DNA from: Treponema sp.
GTDB taxonomy: Bacteria; Spirochaetota; Spirochaetia; Treponematales; Treponemataceae
Reading direction: 5' to 3'
Assembly: GCA_017469785.1 (NCBI GenBank)
Contig: JAFUFU010000033.1
Coordinates: forward strand, 1-50,734
Length of the DNA: 50,734 bases
Shown here: positions 1 to 8,960 of the stretch, one piece after another
Position numbering within the stretch: position 1 is the first letter of the stretch
Layout of the letters: each line of letters starts with the position of its first letter
Program-made: the position numbers and the translations under genes
The notes under the pieces: generated by a model
Told to the model about the DNA's origin: nothing
The model's input: only the letters and a program-made list of their open reading frames with translations
Databases searched by the model: none

Positions 1-140
1 CCATTGATGAATATATAGATTATTATAACAATAAGAGAATTCAGGTTAAAACAAAATGGATGCCTCCTGTAAAATTCAGGGAAGCATCCATTCCTTCTTC
101 CTAGTTCATAATATGTGTCCAGAATTATGGGTACATATCA
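1..140 (+). mobile_element. right end of an IS3-family insertion sequence
   Basis: The segment holds the last codons of an OrfB-type transposase followed by about 36 non-coding bases that finish with the CA dinucleotide typical of IS3-family ends. Read on the other strand the end begins TGATATGTACCC and runs to TGGACA, which resembles IS3-group terminal inverted repeats. Immediately after base 140 the sequence is in frame with a VirB10-type gene, so the element is inserted in that gene. The left end and the other copy of the target duplication lie outside the window; if 3-4 bp were duplicated, the bases gac(a) at 141-144 would be the right copy. The exact end is inferred from the CA and the start of virB10 coding sense. 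Confidence 0.7.
3..104 (+). CDS. IS3-family transposase OrfB, C-terminal end (partial)
   Basis: The 33 residues visible (IDEYIDYYNNKRIQ... then KWMPPVKFRE...) are the usual C-terminus of an IS3/IS150-type DDE transposase, in which a YNNxRxQ segment is followed by a P-P-x-x-(F/Y/R)R motif. The stop is the TAG at 102-104. The catalytic DDE residues and the start are upstream of the window, so whether the enzyme is intact cannot be judged. The reading frame is the same as that of the virB10 remnant downstream, but the TAG separates them. IS3 elements move by a copy-out/paste-in circle; this copy is the probable reason why the following gene lacks an N-terminus here. Confidence 0.8.
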   Translation: MDEYIDYYNNKRIQVKTKWMPPVKFREASIPSS

Positions 141-179
141 GACACGCGCAATTCAAAGTCTCCCCGAAAAATTGACGGC

Positions 180-1073
180 TTGAAAGGACAGGCTTCGCCC
201 GACACGAACCAGAACATCGTAAGCGCGATGATGAACGGAACGGGATATTCAAGCACAGGAACGAACCAGCGTATGTCGAAAGAGGAGTACATTGCGCAGA
301 TGATGAAGCAGACGCAGAATTTGCAGAATCAGTTGTATGGAAGCGGCAGCACTTCTTCGTTCGGCTCTTACGGCTCACAGTCTGGAAATCAGGCGGCGGC
401 GTACCAGCAGAACAAGGAGCAGTTCTATTCAAATGCAAGCGGCACTGGCGGAAGCGGGGAGTTCATGTCGTACAACTCGCTCTGGGACGGAACTATTATC
501 AGCGGCGCATTGATTACGGCAATCAACACGGACAATCCCGGCGTTGTAATCGCCCGTGTGACGGAGAATGTGTATTCAAGCTATGACCATTCATTTCTTC
601 TGATTCCCGAAGGCTCGCTCTTGTACGCGACCTACAATTCTTCTGTGAGCTATGGTCAGGACAAGGTGCAGGTCGCTTGGAATCTTTTGATTCGACCAGA
701 CGGCTACAGAATGGTGCTGGGTAACATGAACGGCGTGAACGCGCAGGGCGAGAGCGGCTACAAGGGCAGGGTGAGCAATCACACCTGGCAGACCTTGAAA
801 GCCCTCGGAATGGTCGCAATTTACTCGATGATTCAGACCGAAGTCACGAACGACATAAACAGCCAGAACAATGAGTACTTGCAGAATGCCATGACCGATG
901 TGTATACACAGGCGGCGAAAATCGGGAACAAAATCGTAGACCGTGCGCTCGACATAAAGCCCACGATTACGATTAAGGCGGGAACGGAAATCAAGCTGAT
1001 TACGAACACCCCGCTGGAGCTTCCGCCGGTGCAGGTAAATCAGGTGACAAGAAAATATGTAAGGACAAGATAG
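180..1073 (+). CDS. virB10: VirB10/TrbI-family T4SS protein, C-terminal part, interrupted by an IS
   Basis: VirB10/TrbI spans both membranes and forms the outer channel of the type IV secretion core complex. The region after residue 80 is the conserved beta-barrel domain: LWDGTIISGALITAINTDNP, then VYSSYDHSFLLIPEGSLL, a GQDKVQVAWNLLIRPDG segment and a G-Y-K-G-R-V-S-N-H-T-W-Q stretch before the helical antenna (about residues 200-225). The first part is the Gln/Ser/Gly-rich linker usual in the family. The frame is open back to 141, directly at the IS end; the first usable codon is a TTG at 180 with no convincing ribosome site. The inner-membrane helix and N-terminus are missing, so this copy is probably a disrupted gene whose 5' part lies left of the IS. 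virB8 and virB9 are not seen and would be expected upstream. Confidence 0.85.
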   Translation: MKGQASPDTNQNIVSAMMNGTGYSSTGTNQRMSKEEYIAQMMKQTQNLQNQLYGSGSTSSFGSYGSQSGNQAAAYQQNKEQFYSNASGTGGSGEFMSYNSLWDGTIISGALITAINTDNPGVVIARVTENVYSSYDHSFLLIPEGSLLYATYNSSVSYGQDKVQVAWNLLIRPDGYRMVLGNMNGVNAQGESGYKGRVSNHTWQTLKALGMVAIYSMIQTEVTNDINSQNNEYLQNAMTDVYTQAAKIGNKIVDRALDIKPTITIKAGTEIKLITNTPLELPPVQVNQVTRKYVRTR

Positions 1074-1093
1074 TCAGAATATGACGGAAAAAT

Positions 1094-1200
1094 AGACATT
1101 GGATATTGCCAGCGGTCTTTTATACGGAATCTTTTTTTGACCGCACGGTGATTGGCTCTCATTTTGAACTTCTTTTTTTATCTGAACTTTTCAACCCAAA
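1094..1200 (+). repeat. leader element copy A, upstream of the Ig-repeat lipoprotein
   Basis: The stretch from about 1147 (ggtgatt, then gctc, ttgaa, a T-run and tctgaactttt) is closely matched at 13991-14038 upstream of virB2, with one gap and a few substitutions. Both copies end 15-35 bases before a ribosome binding site and start codon. It may be a transcribed 5' leader or a promoter cassette that was duplicated. No clear -35/-10 pair was assigned inside it. Confidence 0.5.
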
Positions 1201-1217
1201 AAAGGACAGGAGTAGTT

Positions 1218-4200
1218 ATGAAGTCCAAAATGAAGTTACCAACGTTTTTGAACCGACTGCTGTCGGTCGGTATGGTTGCTGTGGCTATGGCAGTTACGGC
1301 AATCTCATGCAGTTTTTTTGACAGCATAAAAGATAGTGATACTGACAATACCGTCAGCATCACTTCTCTTGCGCTCGGAAAATCCACGCTTTCAATGGCC
1401 GTAGGCGGAATGGACTATGTTTCCGTGAGCATAAAGCCCAGCACAGAGCAGAAGAATGTGAAGCTTAGCTGGAGTTACGATAAGTCCATAATTTCATGTG
1501 ACACTTCCTCAAACTGGGGCGTGACAATCACCGCCGTGGCAGAAGGTCAGACCTCGCTCAAATGTTCCTACGGCGGATATGATGCCACTTGTATCGTCAC
1601 GGTCTCAGGCTATGAAGAAGGCTACGAGACCACGACAGAACCGTATATCTACTCGAACACGACGATTTTGCAGACTTCGCCCGGTGTGAGCGAGAAAGTC
1701 TTTGTCTCCCTTTATGGCGGAGATGCGAGCGACATTGACGGCTACACATGGACGATTGACAATGCTTCGGTCGCTTCAATTCAGCCGACAGGGCAGTATT
1801 GTATCATCACGGCAAAAGATTCCGGCTATTCCAGAATCAAGGTCACTCACACAAAAGCAAGCTATCCGTATTACATCGGCGTGTATGTCTTTGAGGACGC
1901 AACGAATGTTACTTATATCACGACAGGAACTAATATCCTTACGATGAACAAGGACGATGACGAGCAGACGATTTCTGTCTCGCTGGTGAACGGCAAGGAT
2001 TCTTCGCTCGACTCTTCTTTTGTCTGGCAGATTGTAAGTCAGGATTCTGATGATGTGCCTGTAGGAATCCAGTACAACGGAAACAAGGCGGTGATTACGC
2101 CGCTTGCAAGCGGAAGCTGCACATTGCGTGTCACCCATCCCGATGCGGCTTATCCGCTCGACATTTTGTGCCGCGTGATTACGGTCGTCAAAAATGTGTA
2201 CATTCAGCCTGACAGCACGATTGTCTACCTTGACGGTGAGACCGAGCAGACCGTAACATGCTCGCTTGAAAACATAAGCAGCAGCGATTATTCGATTGAT
2301 GATTACGAGTATCGGCTTGAAAATTACGATGCCGCAGAGATTGTTTCTTCGGTCGGAAATCAGGTCATGCTCAAAGGCAAGGCGAACGGCAGCACGAAGC
2401 TGCTGATTTCTCACCCGAAAGCCGCCTATACGCGCGAAGTCCTTCTGATTGTCACGGGACAGCTCACTGATGCGGTGGATGCCTCATGCTATATAACGAC
2501 GAGCCAGAACTATATCAGGACGAAAGTCGGCGCGGATGCCACAAAATTGCTCGTTTCCTTGAAAGGCGGTGAGGACGGAGACGAAACAGGCTTTGTCTGG
2601 AGCGTGAAGTCAACGGCGGACGACGGCACAAGCGATGTGATTCAGCTTGAAACTCCGAACGGAACGGCAATCCATTCTAGGGCGGCGGCTTCAACCTACA
2701 GCTACGGAAACGCCTACATCACGCCAAAGGCTGAGGGAACTGCCGTCATCACGGTCACTCACCCGAAAATCGTCTATCCGACAGAAATTCTTGTAAAAGT
2801 GCTTTCCGCCGATGCGATTCTTGAAGAGCCTCTGTATTTTACCGGAAGCGGCTTAATCCGCGTCCTTAACGGCGAGAGCTACGATTACACCGTGCAGCTC
2901 AAAGGAAACAGCAAGTCGGCGAGCGATGACAATGCAATCAGCTGGGAAATTGACGATTCGCGTCTTTCTCTTGCTCCGAGCGCGAATTCGGTGACGGTGA
3001 CAGCCCCGGCTTACGGAACGGGAAGCACAATCAGCCATCTTACGGCAAGCCACTCGAAGAGCGACGCGGACAAAACCGTTCTCGTCATGACGGCAGACGA
3101 TGAGGAAACGCTGATGAGCATGAAAGCGCTCTATTCCGATAAGCTCTACTACAATTTTGAGGTGGAAAGCGAAGTTACGGTAATGTGCAATGCCGTAGGC
3201 TTTGAGGATGATGACAGCGAAGAAGAATACGATTATTCGCTTTTTACTTGGACGGTCTCAGACCCGACGGTGATTTCAGTTGAGAAAAATAGTTCTTATC
3301 CGCTCATGTGCACGGTTACGGGCTTGAAAAGCGGAACGACAAAGCTTACCGGCAGTATTACCGACGGTGGCACGACCTATTCCTGCGAGTTTACCATGAC
3401 CGTCTATCCAGTGGGTGCGGTTCAAACTGAGGCGGAAGTGTATTTTACCACCACGCAGAATGTCGTGACGATTGGAAGCGCAGGCTCTTCGGTGACGGTT
3501 TCTGTTACCGCCGTCAATCTCTCTTCAAGCGAGTACCCGAACATCTCATGGACGAGCGAAAATTCCAATGTGGCGACTGTCATTCCGAACGGAAACAAGG
3601 CTACGGTGACGGCAGCAGGCGAAGGCGAGACGGTCATCAATGTGACGCACGCTGACAGCCAGAACACGCTCAAAATCTATGTCCGCGTGGGAAGCGAGTA
3701 TGTCATTCCTGAGACTGACCCGGTCGTTTATATCTCCGCCCAGGATGTGCTCACCATGCTCCGTGACGATTCTTCGCAGAAATTGCAGGCAGTTTTGGTG
3801 AACTATTCCGGCACTGACACTTCGGGCTTCTCATTTGAGATTGACAATGAATCCGTTGCGACTATCAATGCTCAAAGCACGAACGGCATCGTATACATAA
3901 AGCCTGTTGCAAGCGGTCAGGCTGAAATCACAATCAGCCATACGAAAACGGACATAACAAAGAAAGTGCTCGTCGTTGTGGGAAACAGCGCGGAGGAACT
4001 TGCGGGTTTCACCTATCTTACGACAAGCAACAATGTCGTTGCGATAGGCGAGGGGAACACAAAGACGGTATCGGTGCAGGTGCAGAATGCAGAGAGTGTT
4101 GTTCTTGATGGTTATAATTGGACTTCTAGTAATCAAAATGTTGTGGATGTGACGCAGAACGGTTCTACCGCCGTCCTCAAAGGAAACAGCATCGGAACTG

Positions 4201-7106
4201 CCGTCATCACGGTGACGAACACGGCTTGCCAGTATTCCCTTCAGATTATTGCACAGGTCGTAGACCCGATTGCGGCAAGCGCAAATCCGTACATTCAGCT
4301 TACATCGAGCGTCATGACTCTGACGGTGAGCAGCACCTACACTTCGATTACCGCTGATTTGGTCGGCGGAGACGAAAGCGATTACTCGGATTTTGTGTGG
4401 AGCACGAATAATTCAAGCATTGCGGTGGTCTACGGTCAGAACGAAGTGGGAAAAGTCCGTGCGATGGGAGCAGGGCAGACCTACATCACGGTAAGCCATC
4501 CGAAAGCCGCCTATTCCGCTCAGATTCTTGTCGTCTGTGACGAGGCTACAACGAGTGACTGCTACATCTCCGTTCCAAGCTCGATTATCTCGATGAAGCC
4601 GACGGATTCAAGCCAGACGATTACGGCAACGCTCATAAACGGCGCGACGACCGACAAGTACAATTTCTCATGGTCACTTGATGTGTATGACATCATCGAC
4701 TTCCAGTATTCGGCGAATGTCTGCACGATTACGCCAAAGCAGACGGGAAGCGTTACTATCACGATTTCTCACCCGAAGGCGGCGTATGACCAGCAGATAA
4801 TCGTGAACGTGCAGCAGTACTCGACATTCGCGTTCCCGAACGAGAGCATGACGGTCACGCAAGGAGACGTAAAATTCCTGACCATGCAGGTTCCGACCAC
4901 GAACGTGACGACACATATTGAATACTCCGTTCAGAACAGCTCCATCTGCACTATCTCCGGCACAAAGACCACCGCGCAGCTTACGGCTGTCGGAAGCGGA
5001 ACTACAACCGTCAGCGCAAAACTTGTTGCGACAAGCACGGGCGTTGAGCAGGCGAGCGCGGAAATGATGGTGTATGTGAAGGAAAAGGAAGTCAATGCGG
5101 TCTACATCACTTCTTCGTCCACAATCGCCACTGTGAACAAGGGGAAAAGCCAGACTTTGAGCGCAACCTTGACGGGAACGGGCGTTGTCTCAAGCGACCA
5201 GTACAACCTCAAATGGACGACAAGCGACAGTGACATCGTGCAGGTGACGGGAATCGGAAGCGACGGCTATGTCACCGGTCAGAGCATTTACATCACGGCT
5301 TTGAAGAGCGGCGAGGCGGTAATCACTTGCAGCCACGACAAAGCGGCGAGCGACCTGCAGTTTTATGTCGTCGTTCCTGGCACGGCTGAAAAAGTCGTCA
5401 CGCTCAACAAGAGCTACCTTACGCTCGTAAAAGGCTCGTCCGGCTCTGCAATCAAGGCGACCATCGAGAATGCCGAAAGCTCTTCCGACTACTACAACCT
5501 TGAATGGTCTGTGGAGAATGTGGGAAGCAATGAAATCTGCCGTGTCATGGGAAGCGGTCAGAATGTGACGATTTATCCGCTCAATGTGGGCGAGGCTACC
5601 GTCATGGCTCAGCTTCCTGATTCTGCTACCGTGGCAAAATGCACGGTAATCGTTGATGCAGGAAAAAGCCTTGTCTTTGAGACCAATAGTCGCAAAGTGC
5701 AGCCTTTCCACTCAAAGGTTGTGAACTACACGGTAAGTCCTGTCGATGCAATCCTCACATGGACTATGAGCGCAGAGGATGATTTCTTTGAATACCGTGA
5801 CTTAGGATGTGACTCAGAGGGGAACGGTCAGGTAGAGATTTCTGGCATAAAAGAAGGAAATGGAACGCTTGCCTGCGTGACGGACGGAGGTGCAAAAGGA
5901 ACGATTTCAGTTCGCGTCGCATGGGATTATGAGTTTTCGCTGACAGGAACGACGACCTTCACGATTACACCTGTCGAGACGAAAACGATAGGCTTTAAGG
6001 TTAATCCGACTGACGCTGACATTCATGTGAGCTCAACTTCGGAGGCGTATTTTGATTATGAGATTGACAACAATGGTGACGGAACGGGAAGCATTGTAAT
6101 TAAGCCGAAAACAGAGTGCGCTAACGACATCAATATCAAAATTTCAGCTACGAATCCGAACAAGGATAGTGAGGAAATCGGAGCGAAATCGGTGACGGCA
6201 AAATTCCAATATACGAAACTTACTCCGAAAGTAAGTTTTATCTCCTCTGACGGCAAATTCTCCCGTTTCGACAACGACACGCTTGTCATTGGAGACGGAG
6301 AGACTGTTGCGATGAAGTTTGATATCCTTGAAACCAAAGTAACCGGTCAGGTGAAAAATATAACATTTGTTAAAAATGGTCAAACTTCCGTAGATATATA
6401 TCAGAAGTCCGCAGATGGAACCTACCAGATATGGAATGTAACTGATTCTGCCGGAGATACAGTCGGCTATCAATATCGGATTATTGAGGCATATATCCCT
6501 CTTGATAAAGATGGAAACAAAATATTGGATTGGAAGACTTATTTTCAATGGTTTCTCCTCGGTGATTACTCAGGAAGTTTGAGGTACAGCTATATGGGAT
6601 TAACAAAAGCAGGTGGATTATCAGCTGTAAATGAAAACACATGGTTTTCCACTGATGCCGCAAATCAAACTGTTTGCTGGAGACCGGATAATGACGAAGG
6701 TGGAAAATGGTCTACTCCTAATTCATCCTTCAGAAAAAAACTTGAACCTTCACTTGCAGGAACAATAATGACAGAAGATGAATTTAGAAGTATAGCCTGG
6801 TTTTATTTTCCAGGGACTACAAACGCATATGGTTGGCGACATACTCATTGGTTAACATATCCCTTGCCAGATAATTCTTCTTTCGGTCAGGGTGGCTCTT
6901 GGATTTCTAATGAGCCTCCCAGAATTTGGACGGATAATGTGAATGCGGTATATGAACCAATTACAAATACAACTGTGACATCGTACAAACAGATAGGTTC
7001 TATTACTGTCGAATTTAACCATCTTGGAAAGGATGAAATAAGCAGTGTGAAGATTCCTGTTTATTATGAGGTCAGAAAATGTGCGAAAAACTTTAGCAGC
7101 AACTAA
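1218..7106 (+). CDS. giant Ig-like (Big) repeat surface lipoprotein
   Basis: I chose the ATG at 1218 because it follows GGAG and begins a lipoprotein signal peptide: charged n-region, hydrophobic core (GMVAVAMAVTAIS) and a lipobox Cys at residue 31. The 1962-residue product is mostly a tandem array of bacterial Ig-like domains of about 90-100 residues. Each ends in a variant of (V/I)(S/T)HPKAAY followed by a beta strand; I count about eleven such ends between DNA positions 1846 and 5340. From about 6340 the DNA becomes more AT-rich and the protein changes to a Trp-rich non-repeat C-terminal domain. The product is probably anchored in the outer membrane and displayed. It lies within the conjugation gene cluster, so a role in cell contact during mating, or surface adhesion, is plausible but inferred. 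A hairpin terminator follows the stop. Confidence 0.85.
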   Translation: MKSKMKLPTFLNRLLSVGMVAVAMAVTAISCSFFDSIKDSDTDNTVSITSLALGKSTLSMAVGGMDYVSVSIKPSTEQKNVKLSWSYDKSIISCDTSSNWGVTITAVAEGQTSLKCSYGGYDATCIVTVSGYEEGYETTTEPYIYSNTTILQTSPGVSEKVFVSLYGGDASDIDGYTWTIDNASVASIQPTGQYCIITAKDSGYSRIKVTHTKASYPYYIGVYVFEDATNVTYITTGTNILTMNKDDDEQTISVSLVNGKDSSLDSSFVWQIVSQDSDDVPVGIQYNGNKAVITPLASGSCTLRVTHPDAAYPLDILCRVITVVKNVYIQPDSTIVYLDGETEQTVTCSLENISSSDYSIDDYEYRLENYDAAEIVSSVGNQVMLKGKANGSTKLLISHPKAAYTREVLLIVTGQLTDAVDASCYITTSQNYIRTKVGADATKLLVSLKGGEDGDETGFVWSVKSTADDGTSDVIQLETPNGTAIHSRAAASTYSYGNAYITPKAEGTAVITVTHPKIVYPTEILVKVLSADAILEEPLYFTGSGLIRVLNGESYDYTVQLKGNSKSASDDNAISWEIDDSRLSLAPSANSVTVTAPAYGTGSTISHLTASHSKSDADKTVLVMTADDEETLMSMKALYSDKLYYNFEVESEVTVMCNAVGFEDDDSEEEYDYSLFTWTVSDPTVISVEKNSSYPLMCTVTGLKSGTTKLTGSITDGGTTYSCEFTMTVYPVGAVQTEAEVYFTTTQNVVTIGSAGSSVTVSVTAVNLSSSEYPNISWTSENSNVATVIPNGNKATVTAAGEGETVINVTHADSQNTLKIYVRVGSEYVIPETDPVVYISAQDVLTMLRDDSSQKLQAVLVNYSGTDTSGFSFEIDNESVATINAQSTNGIVYIKPVASGQAEITISHTKTDITKKVLVVVGNSAEELAGFTYLTTSNNVVAIGEGNTKTVSVQVQNAESVVLDGYNWTSSNQNVVDVTQNGSTAVLKGNSIGTAVITVTNTACQYSLQIIAQVVDPIAASANPYIQLTSSVMTLTVSSTYTSITADLVGGDESDYSDFVWSTNNSSIAVVYGQNEVGKVRAMGAGQTYITVSHPKAAYSAQILVVCDEATTSDCYISVPSSIISMKPTDSSQTITATLINGATTDKYNFSWSLDVYDIIDFQYSANVCTITPKQTGSVTITISHPKAAYDQQIIVNVQQYSTFAFPNESMTVTQGDVKFLTMQVPTTNVTTHIEYSVQNSSICTISGTKTTAQLTAVGSGTTTVSAKLVATSTGVEQASAEMMVYVKEKEVNAVYITSSSTIATVNKGKSQTLSATLTGTGVVSSDQYNLKWTTSDSDIVQVTGIGSDGYVTGQSIYITALKSGEAVITCSHDKAASDLQFYVVVPGTAEKVVTLNKSYLTLVKGSSGSAIKATIENAESSSDYYNLEWSVENVGSNEICRVMGSGQNVTIYPLNVGEATVMAQLPDSATVAKCTVIVDAGKSLVFETNSRKVQPFHSKVVNYTVSPVDAILTWTMSAEDDFFEYRDLGCDSEGNGQVEISGIKEGNGTLACVTDGGAKGTISVRVAWDYEFSLTGTTTFTITPVETKTIGFKVNPTDADIHVSSTSEAYFDYEIDNNGDGTGSIVIKPKTECANDINIKISATNPNKDSEEIGAKSVTAKFQYTKLTPKVSFISSDGKFSRFDNDTLVIGDGETVAMKFDILETKVTGQVKNITFVKNGQTSVDIYQKSADGTYQIWNVTDSAGDTVGYQYRIIEAYIPLDKDGNKILDWKTYFQWFLLGDYSGSLRYSYMGLTKAGGLSAVNENTWFSTDAANQTVCWRPDNDEGGKWSTPNSSFRKKLEPSLAGTIMTEDEFRSIAWFYFPGTTNAYGWRHTHWLTYPLPDNSSFGQGGSWISNEPPRIWTDNVNAVYEPITNTTVTSYKQIGSITVEFNHLGKDEISSVKIPVYYEVRKCAKNFSSN
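1245..1270 (+). repeat. palindromic element, copy 1 (inside a coding sequence)
   Basis: The sequence TTGAACCGACTGCTGTCGGT lies in frame in the signal-peptide part of the Ig-repeat lipoprotein and is read as L-N-R-L-L-S-V. It matches the palindrome found at six other places except for one central base (CTGCTG instead of CAGCTG). Confidence 0.7.
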
Positions 7107-7123
7107 ATGATTTAAAATAAAGC

Positions 7124-7145
7124 CCGAAGCCGTTGCTGGCTTCGG
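7124..7145. terminator. bidirectional hairpin terminator between convergent genes
   Basis: A perfect 8-bp stem (CCGAAGCC / GGCTTCGG) with loop gttgct lies between the converging lipoprotein genes. On the minus strand it is followed by gctttattttaaat, a T-rich tail, so it should chiefly end the minus-strand operon. The plus-strand tail is poor in T. Confidence 0.75.
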
Positions 7146-7162
7146 ACTGTCTCTTTACGGTG

Positions 7163-8224
7163 TTACTGCTTTTCCCAAGTCGTTTCGCTCGGCATACCAA
7201 AAGCAAGATAGCCTTTCATAGTGAACTTTGCGGAAGACAGATTTGTAATCTGATGGTCACAGTCTAAGGATGAGACTCCTGTTCCTTTGAGTGTCAGGAA
7301 CTGGTATGTCGTTGAGCCGCTCTTACCTTCGTATGCGCTCCAAGTAAAATCATTGTCATGCACCGTGCTGCCGTTAAGGTAAGCCGTGATGTGGCCCGTC
7401 ATGTCGCTGTTGAGGACAATCGTTCCGCTGGAAGATGAGCCAATGTATTTCCATATGCCGAGCAGCTTGTTTTCCAGAACTTTTCCTTCAAAACCTTCTG
7501 CCGTTACCGAAATCGTACACCATCCGGCTGCGGAACTGCTTGCATTTGCTGTCATTTTGACAATAGCCGTTCCGATTTTTTCAGCCGTGATTACTTTTCC
7601 CGAAAGCGTAATGGCATCGTCATCGTTGCTTGTAATCGTGTAATAGCAGTCATCTCCGTAAGTCCATGAAGGTTTCAGGGTGACAGATTCTCCGACTTTC
7701 ATTGAGAACTCGGTCGTGGTTGCCATGTCGAGAATGTTAGTTTCATCATTGTTGTTATCGCTGTCCTCAGCGTTATTGCCAGAATCCTCTTTATAGATTG
7801 CATAGAGCGTCAGGTTTTCTGTGAGCGTAATGACTTGCCCGACTGTATACGAGGTTCCTGAATCATCGTTGTTTGTGTTCCAGTGAGAAAAATAAAAATT
7901 ATTTGATATTGTTTCGTAAGTTGCCAATGAAATAAAGTTATAATAATACCCGCAGTCAGGAATAGTAATGGAAGTTTTTGGTGACCCCTTCATATTTTCT
8001 GGAAAACATGGGGAAACTTCAGACAGAGGTTTTGAACTTTGAGCGAAGGTTCGTTCGCTTGTAATCTCAGGAAAGTTCCGCTCAAAAGTTACTGTATATT
8101 CTGCATTGCTGTCTGTATTTGAATTGCTTGCATTTGCATTAACGCTGTTGTCGGAATCCCCGTCATTTGCACAGCCGGCAAGCAAAATTGCGGCCGCAAG
8201 GATAATATTGATTGCTTTTCTCAT
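7163..8224 (-). CDS. lipoprotein with InlB-type repeat, Ig-like and lipocalin-like segments
   Basis: The 353-residue product starts with a lipoprotein signal peptide ending in LLAGC (Cys at residue 18) and then an Asn/Ser/Asp-rich linker. Residues 45-150 resemble an InlB B-repeat (Listeria-Bacteroides repeat), ending FSHWNTNNDDSGTSYTVGQ and a TLYAIY strand. Residues 170-245 look like a bacterial Ig-like domain (KVGESVTLKPSW, then ITAEKIGTAIVKMTA). The last 100 residues (LLGIWKYIG... to TTWEKQ) resemble a small lipocalin-like fold. The ATG follows GGAGG that overlaps the end of the upstream lipoprotein gene, with 2 bases between stop and start, so the two are translationally coupled. It is likely a surface or periplasmic lipoprotein; its function is unknown. 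Confidence 0.75.
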   Translation of the reverse strand: MRKAINIILAAAILLAGCANDGDSDNSVNANASNSNTDSNAEYTVTFERNFPEITSERTFAQSSKPLSEVSPCFPENMKGSPKTSITIPDCGYYYNFISLATYETISNNFYFSHWNTNNDDSGTSYTVGQVITLTENLTLYAIYKEDSGNNAEDSDNNNDETNILDMATTTEFSMKVGESVTLKPSWTYGDDCYYTITSNDDDAITLSGKVITAEKIGTAIVKMTANASSSAAGWCTISVTAEGFEGKVLENKLLGIWKYIGSSSSGTIVLNSDMTGHITAYLNGSTVHDNDFTWSAYEGKSGSTTYQFLTLKGTGVSSLDCDHQITNLSSAKFTMKGYLAFGMPSETTWEKQ

Positions 8225-8226
8225 TT

Positions 8227-8934
8227 TTAGTCCTCCGTTTTTGTCTCTGAATTTGACTGTGGTGAAGTGTTTTCTGTGCTTTTTCCCGCCTCTTCATCCC
8301 ATGTGGCAGTCCAGCCCGGCATTTCCGTCAGCGCGTAATAGACTTTTCCCGCGAGGTCTTTCTTGTTCCCGACTTCATCAGTCTTGCTGTCAAGCCGCTT
8401 GTCGCGCTTCTGGAAGAATTCAAGGAAGTGCCATACATCGGGCTGGCGAGCGGCGGGGTAGGTATTCCAGGTGATGTTCCCTTCCTGATATTTTTTGTCG
8501 TGCAGAATCTGGTCAGTTTTGCTCTTGAACTTGTAGCCGCCGAAGAACTGGTTTCGGAACACAATCTCATCAACTTCGGGTGCGGTGATTCCTACAAGGT
8601 AGCCGAAGATACCCTTGCGGTCTGAGTATTCAAGGTAGTCACCGTAGAACTTGTAGTAATAATAAATGCTCGTTCCCGTCTGCGGGTAGGTAATTCTAAG
8701 ATACTTGTCATCGTAAATCTTGACCTCGCACTCGGCATCCCCATAGTTTATGGCTTTCGTTGTATAGAGATACTCGCCGTTTTTCTCGTAAGCGGCTATT
8801 CTGTGTGCTGCCGTCTCCGGGTCTTCCGGGATTTTGACCGTGCGCTGGCTTGCGACCGTACCTGTCGAAAGACATGAAGTGAGCGACAGAGCCAGTGCCG
8901 CGACTGCTGAAATAATTGAGATTGATTTTTTCAT
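8227..8934 (-). CDS. lipoprotein of unknown function
   Basis: The 235-residue product has a clear lipoprotein signal peptide (MKKSISIISAVAALALSLTS followed by Cys 21). The mature part is rich in Tyr and charged residues, with segments such as YYYYKFYGDYLEYSDRKG and a low-complexity Ser/Thr/Glu tail. I do not recognise a domain. The start is supported by AAGGAG eight bases upstream. It is the middle gene of a three-gene minus-strand operon: a 104-residue protein upstream and the InlB-type lipoprotein 2 bases downstream. The operon sits in opposite orientation inside the conjugation cluster, so it may be cargo or an entry-exclusion or surface function. Nothing in the sequence decides this. Confidence 0.7.
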   Translation of the reverse strand: MKKSISIISAVAALALSLTSCLSTGTVASQRTVKIPEDPETAAHRIAAYEKNGEYLYTTKAINYGDAECEVKIYDDKYLRITYPQTGTSIYYYYKFYGDYLEYSDRKGIFGYLVGITAPEVDEIVFRNQFFGGYKFKSKTDQILHDKKYQEGNITWNTYPAARQPDVWHFLEFFQKRDKRLDSKTDEVGNKKDLAGKVYYALTEMPGWTATWDEEAGKSTENTSPQSNSETKTED

Positions 8935-8960
8935 TTTGTATGCTCCTTACAGTTTTTTGC

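Noticed and set aside
1106..1321. 71-residue plus-strand frame overlapping the lipoprotein start
   Set aside because: It has no ribosome site and overlaps the leader repeat and signal peptide of a well-supported gene.
1597..6663. Several long minus-strand frames opposite the Ig-repeat gene (up to 212 aa)
   Set aside because: They have no ribosome sites, read as basic low-complexity sequence and arise from the repeat structure of the opposite strand.
6340..7106. Variable tip of a diversity-generating retroelement in the lipoprotein
   Set aside because: The C-terminus is Trp-rich and treponemes do use such systems, but there is no reverse transcriptase, no template repeat and no C-type-lectin motif in the window.
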